Below, in pieces: positions 6,018 through 8,327 of a stretch of DNA of 8,327 nucleotides. The stretch's first letter is position 1; each line of letters begins with the position of its first letter. Both the position numbers and the translations under genes were made by a program. The notes under the pieces are model-generated. The model saw only the letters and a program-made list of their open reading frames with translations, did not search any database and was not told the origin of the DNA. Source of the stretch: an uncultured Bacilli bacterium (GTDB lineage Bacteria; Bacillota_I; Bacilli_A; RF39; UBA660); contig CANTWP010000027.1 in assembly GCA_947853245.1 (NCBI GenBank), positions 1 through 8,327 of the forward strand, written 5' to 3'.

Positions 6018-6044
6018 TTAGCATTCGAAAAAGCAGAGTGCTAG
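6018..6044 (+). promoter_or_regulatory. CIRCE operator 2 in the transcribed leader
   Basis: TTAGCATTC (6018-6026) and GAGTGCTAG (6036-6044) each match 8 of 9 CIRCE positions, with the exact 9-base spacer. It covers roughly the first 25 transcribed bases and touches the hrcA ribosome-binding site (GAGG, 6044-6047). Its centre is 47 bases from that of the first copy. In RNA the arms can form an 8-pair hairpin near the 5' end. Confidence 0.88.
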
Positions 6045-6054
6045 AGGTGAAGTA

Positions 6055-7041
6055 ATGATTAGTCAAAGACAAAGTTTATTATTAAAACTAATTATTGAAG
6101 AGTACATAAAAACTGCAAAACCAATAGGATCAAAGTCATTGTGTAAAATTATGAATTGTTCTTCAGCAACCATTCGTAGTGAAATGAGTGAATTAGAGGA
6201 AATGGGATTGTTAGAGAAAACCCATATTTCTTCTGGAAGAGTACCGAGTGAAAAAGGTTATAGGTACTATGTTGATAATATCATGAAACCCAAAGAATTA
6301 AATGGCGATGATATGTTAAAACTTCAAACTGTATTTCATAATAAAAATTTAGTTCTTAGTGATGCGATTATCCGTAGTATGGAGATTATATCTGATCTTA
6401 CTAATTATACAGCGATAGTTTTAGGAGAATCATCTGTCGAAAATAAGGTGAGTCGAGTAGAAGCAATTCCATTAAATGATATGGAATTAACAGCAATTGT
6501 TATTACTGATAAGGGTCATGTAGAACATAAAAAAGTTTTACTAGAGGAAAAAGTTTCAGTAGATGAAATAAAACAAACTGTAGATTTGATTAATAAATTA
6601 CTAATTGGTACACCGATCGATGAGGTAAGTCAAGTGTTAGAGTTTGAAATTAAGCCAATAATAGGTAAGTATGTAAAACAACATGAAGTATTGTATAATG
6701 CCTTCTATACAGCTTTTTCAGATTTTACGCATGATACGAACATTAAAATGTCAGGAACTAAGAATATTTTAATGCAACCAGAATTTGATAATATAAATAA
6801 AGTAAAGGAAATTATTGGAAAATTTGAAGATAAAGATTTGATTAGTAATATTAAAACTGACGATAAAGATGTCAAAATCTATATTGGAAGTGAAAATGAA
6901 TTTGATGATGATATGACAGTTATTAAAACCAAATATTCTATTAATGGAGAACAAGGTACAATTGCTTTAATTGGTCCTAAAAGAATGGAATATGAACGTG
7001 TTATTACTTTGTTAAATTATATTAAAGATAATTTTGAATAG
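6055..7041 (+). CDS. hrcA: Heat-inducible transcription repressor HrcA
   Basis: HrcA is the DNA-binding repressor of chaperone genes and acts on CIRCE operators; in known systems its folding depends on GroEL, which links repression to chaperone load. The 328-residue length is slightly shorter than the common 340-350. The N-terminal winged helix-turn-helix spans about residues 1-75, with GSKSLCKIMNCSSATIRSEM as the helix-turn-helix and HISSGRVPSEKGYRYYV as the wing region. The rest is the dimerisation/GAF-like and inserted domains, including GTKNILMQPEF and the closing TIALIGPKRMEYERVI. Two cysteines (Cys30, Cys35) fall in the helix-turn-helix. The ATG at 6055 follows GAGG by 7 bases. It autoregulates through the two CIRCE sites just upstream and is followed by grpE after 9 bases. 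Confidence 0.97.
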   Translation: MISQRQSLLLKLIIEEYIKTAKPIGSKSLCKIMNCSSATIRSEMSELEEMGLLEKTHISSGRVPSEKGYRYYVDNIMKPKELNGDDMLKLQTVFHNKNLVLSDAIIRSMEIISDLTNYTAIVLGESSVENKVSRVEAIPLNDMELTAIVITDKGHVEHKKVLLEEKVSVDEIKQTVDLINKLLIGTPIDEVSQVLEFEIKPIIGKYVKQHEVLYNAFYTAFSDFTHDTNIKMSGTKNILMQPEFDNINKVKEIIGKFEDKDLISNIKTDDKDVKIYIGSENEFDDDMTVIKTKYSINGEQGTIALIGPKRMEYERVITLLNYIKDNFE

Positions 7042-7050
7042 GAGGATACA

Positions 7051-7722
7051 ATGGAAGAAAAAGAAAAAAGTACTTGCTGTCCAGAAGAAGAGAAAGAAGC
7101 TTGTAAGTGTGAACATAATAATATGAAAGAAGAACACTGTGAGTGTGGTGATGATTGCAACTGTAATGAAGAAGATAATTGTGGTTGCAAAGAACAATGT
7201 GAATGTGATGAAACATGTGATTGTAACAAAGAAGATAAGAAGCCCAAGAAAAAGCTTTTTAAAGGCAAGGATGAAAATAAAGAATTAAAAGAACTTGTTG
7301 AAAAATTAAAAACTGAATCATTAGTAGCAAAAGCAGACTTAATAAATTATCGAAAAAGAAAAGATGACGAAGTAAGTCGCATGCTTAAATATGCTAATGA
7401 AGATTTGGCAAAGGAAATATTGCCAATCATAGATAATTTTGAACGTGCTATTAATATGGATGATGAAAACTTAGAAGATGAAGTATCTAAATTTCTAGCA
7501 GGTTTTAAAATGATTTATTGTGGTTTGATAGGTACGATGGAAAAGTATGGTGTAAAGGCTATAGATGGTTTTAATAAACCATTTGATCCTACTTATCATC
7601 AAGCAGTTATGACAGAGCATCGTGATGGTGTAGAGCCAGGTATGGTTCTTGATGTATTACAGAAAGGCTATTTACTTAAAGATAAAGTTATCCGCCCAGC
7701 CATGGTTAGGGTATCTGAATAA
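7051..7722 (+). CDS. grpE: GrpE nucleotide exchange factor with a cysteine-rich, metallothionein-like N-terminus
   Basis: GrpE is a dimer that releases ADP from DnaK. From about residue 74 the protein is orthodox: a long helix with KADLINYRKRKDDEV (94-108), KEILPIIDNFERAI, then KPFDPTYHQAV (176-186) and the beta domain VLQKGYLLKDKVIRPAMVRV. The first 60 residues are not. Instead of a plain acidic tail they hold 14 cysteines at 9, 10, 18, 20, 30, 32, 36, 38, 44, 46, 50, 52, 56 and 58, giving six C-x-C pairs mostly spaced by six residues. A basic stretch (KKPKKK) joins this to the helix. The extension must be translated, because AGGAGG (7040-7045) sits 5 bases before the ATG and the next methionines are Met25, without a ribosome-binding site, and Met111, inside the conserved helix. 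Thiolate clusters of this kind usually bind zinc or copper; that function here is inferred. Confidence 0.96.
   Translation: MEEKEKSTCCPEEEKEACKCEHNNMKEEHCECGDDCNCNEEDNCGCKEQCECDETCDCNKEDKKPKKKLFKGKDENKELKELVEKLKTESLVAKADLINYRKRKDDEVSRMLKYANEDLAKEILPIIDNFERAINMDDENLEDEVSKFLAGFKMIYCGLIGTMEKYGVKAIDGFNKPFDPTYHQAVMTEHRDGVEPGMVLDVLQKGYLLKDKVIRPAMVRVSE
7138..7224 (+). repeat. Coding repeat of C-x-C hexads in the GrpE N-terminus
   Basis: Residues 30-58 read as five C-x-C units starting at 30, 36, 44, 50 and 56. The register is six residues (18 bases), with one two-residue insertion after the second unit. A sixth unit, CKCEHN, starts at residue 18. The DNA copies are diverged in sequence, with both TGT and TGC codons used and variable middle residues (E, N, G, E, D). 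The pattern therefore looks kept at protein level rather than freshly duplicated. Confidence 0.75.
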
Positions 7723-7739
7723 AGGAAAGGTGATTATAT

Positions 7740-8327
7740 ATGAGTAAAATTATAGGTATAGATTTAGGTACAACTAATAGTTGTGTTTGTATTTATGAAG
7801 GTGGCGAATCTAAGGTTATCACTAATGCAGAAGGAGAAAGAACGACTCCATCAGTTGTAGCATTCAAAAATGATGAAATTATCGTTGGTGGAGCTGCTAA
7901 ACGTCAAATGATAACCAATCCTAATACAGTTCATTCTATTAAGAGATTAATGGGTACTAATGAAAAAGTTGATGTTAATGGTAAAAAATACACTCCACAA
8001 GAAATTAGTGCAATGATTTTAGGAGATTTAAAAAAGACTGCTGAAAATTATTTGGGAGAAACAGTAAGTCGTGCAGTTATTACAGTTCCGGCATATTTTA
8101 ATGATGCCCAACGTCAAGCTACTAAAGATGCTGGTAAGATTGCTGGTTTAAATGTAGAAAGAATTATTAATGAACCAACTGCTGCTGCTTTAGCATATGG
8201 ACTTGATAAACAAGATGCTAATGAAAAGATCTTAGTTTATGACTTAGGAGGAGGAACATTTGATGTTTCTATTCTAGAACTTGGTGATGGTGTATTTGAA
8301 GTATTATCAACAAGTGGTAATAATAAA
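7740..8327 (+). CDS. dnaK: Chaperone DnaK (Hsp70), N-terminal 196 codons
   Basis: DnaK is the ATP-driven Hsp70 chaperone that binds exposed hydrophobic peptides, working with DnaJ and with GrpE, whose gene is immediately upstream. The window ends inside the nucleotide-binding domain. Diagnostic motifs are the first phosphate loop IGIDLGTTNSCV (residues 5-16), VITVPAYFNDAQRQATKDAG, NEPTAAALAYGLD (144-156), and the second phosphate motif DLGGGTFDVSIL from residue 168. The length to the second motif is that of the shorter Gram-positive DnaK type. The gene starts 17 bases after grpE behind AAAGGTGA (7726-7733) and belongs to the CIRCE-controlled operon; dnaJ probably follows outside the window. 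Confidence 0.98.
   Translation, partial: MSKIIGIDLGTTNSCVCIYEGGESKVITNAEGERTTPSVVAFKNDEIIVGGAAKRQMITNPNTVHSIKRLMGTNEKVDVNGKKYTPQEISAMILGDLKKTAENYLGETVSRAVITVPAYFNDAQRQATKDAGKIAGLNVERIINEPTAAALAYGLDKQDANEKILVYDLGGGTFDVSILELGDGVFEVLSTSGNNK

Noticed and set aside
6769..6954. 61-codon minus-strand frame inside hrcA
   Set aside because: It is antisense to conserved HrcA coding sequence, with low-complexity Phe/Ile content typical of AT-rich shadow frames.
7138..7224. Cysteine repeat as a CRISPR-like or mobile DNA repeat
   Set aside because: The units are diverged at DNA level, lie in frame within grpE and have no spacer structure; the periodicity is in the protein.
7012..7268. Three overlapping minus-strand frames opposite the grpE start
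   Set aside because: Their Phe-, Ser- and His-rich translations are the antisense of the repeated Cys and Glu codons of GrpE; they have no independent support.

Overview
The window is AT-rich DNA from a low-GC Gram-positive bacterium (Bacillota), most likely an anaerobe. The evidence is an oxygen-sensitive class III ribonucleotide reductase with its activase, an hrcA-grpE-dnaK heat-shock operon behind CIRCE operators, and relatives of the Bacillus proteins YunB and YutD. Of the eleven visible stop codons eight are TAA, three TAG and none TGA. A small-genome Bacilli, Erysipelotrichia or RF39-like lineage would fit, but the sequence does not settle this. Genes are tightly packed and no mobile element, tRNA, rRNA or CRISPR array was seen.

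Layout. 1-1429: the 3' part of nrdD, then a separate 53-codon gene holding only the glycyl-radical domain, then nrdG, closed by a terminator hairpin that overlaps the end of nrdG. 1431-1873: a 111-residue protein of unknown function with its own likely promoter, closed by a hairpin shared with the convergent gene. 1883-2335 (minus strand): a two-CBS-domain protein, divergent from 2404-5200, which carries a YunB-like membrane protein, a membrane-anchored putative glycoside hydrolase (DUF4015 type) and a YutD-like protein. 5269-5883: a 204-residue protein of unknown function, with a weak resemblance to transglutaminase or papain folds, followed by a strong terminator. 5971-8327: two tandem CIRCE operators around a near-ideal housekeeping promoter, then hrcA, grpE and the first 196 codons of dnaK.

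How the genes work together. NrdD reduces ribonucleotides using a radical on a glycine that NrdG generates. Here the glycine sits on a small separate protein, so the active enzyme would have to be assembled from two chains. HrcA represses its own operon through CIRCE, while GrpE and DnaK form the Hsp70 nucleotide-exchange cycle.

Two features stand out. The first is a GrpE whose N-terminus carries 14 cysteines in 58 residues, arranged as six C-x-C pairs like a metallothionein. The second is the split anaerobic ribonucleotide reductase with a free-standing glycyl-radical subunit. The paired CIRCE elements, each degenerate in a different place, are a further point of interest.
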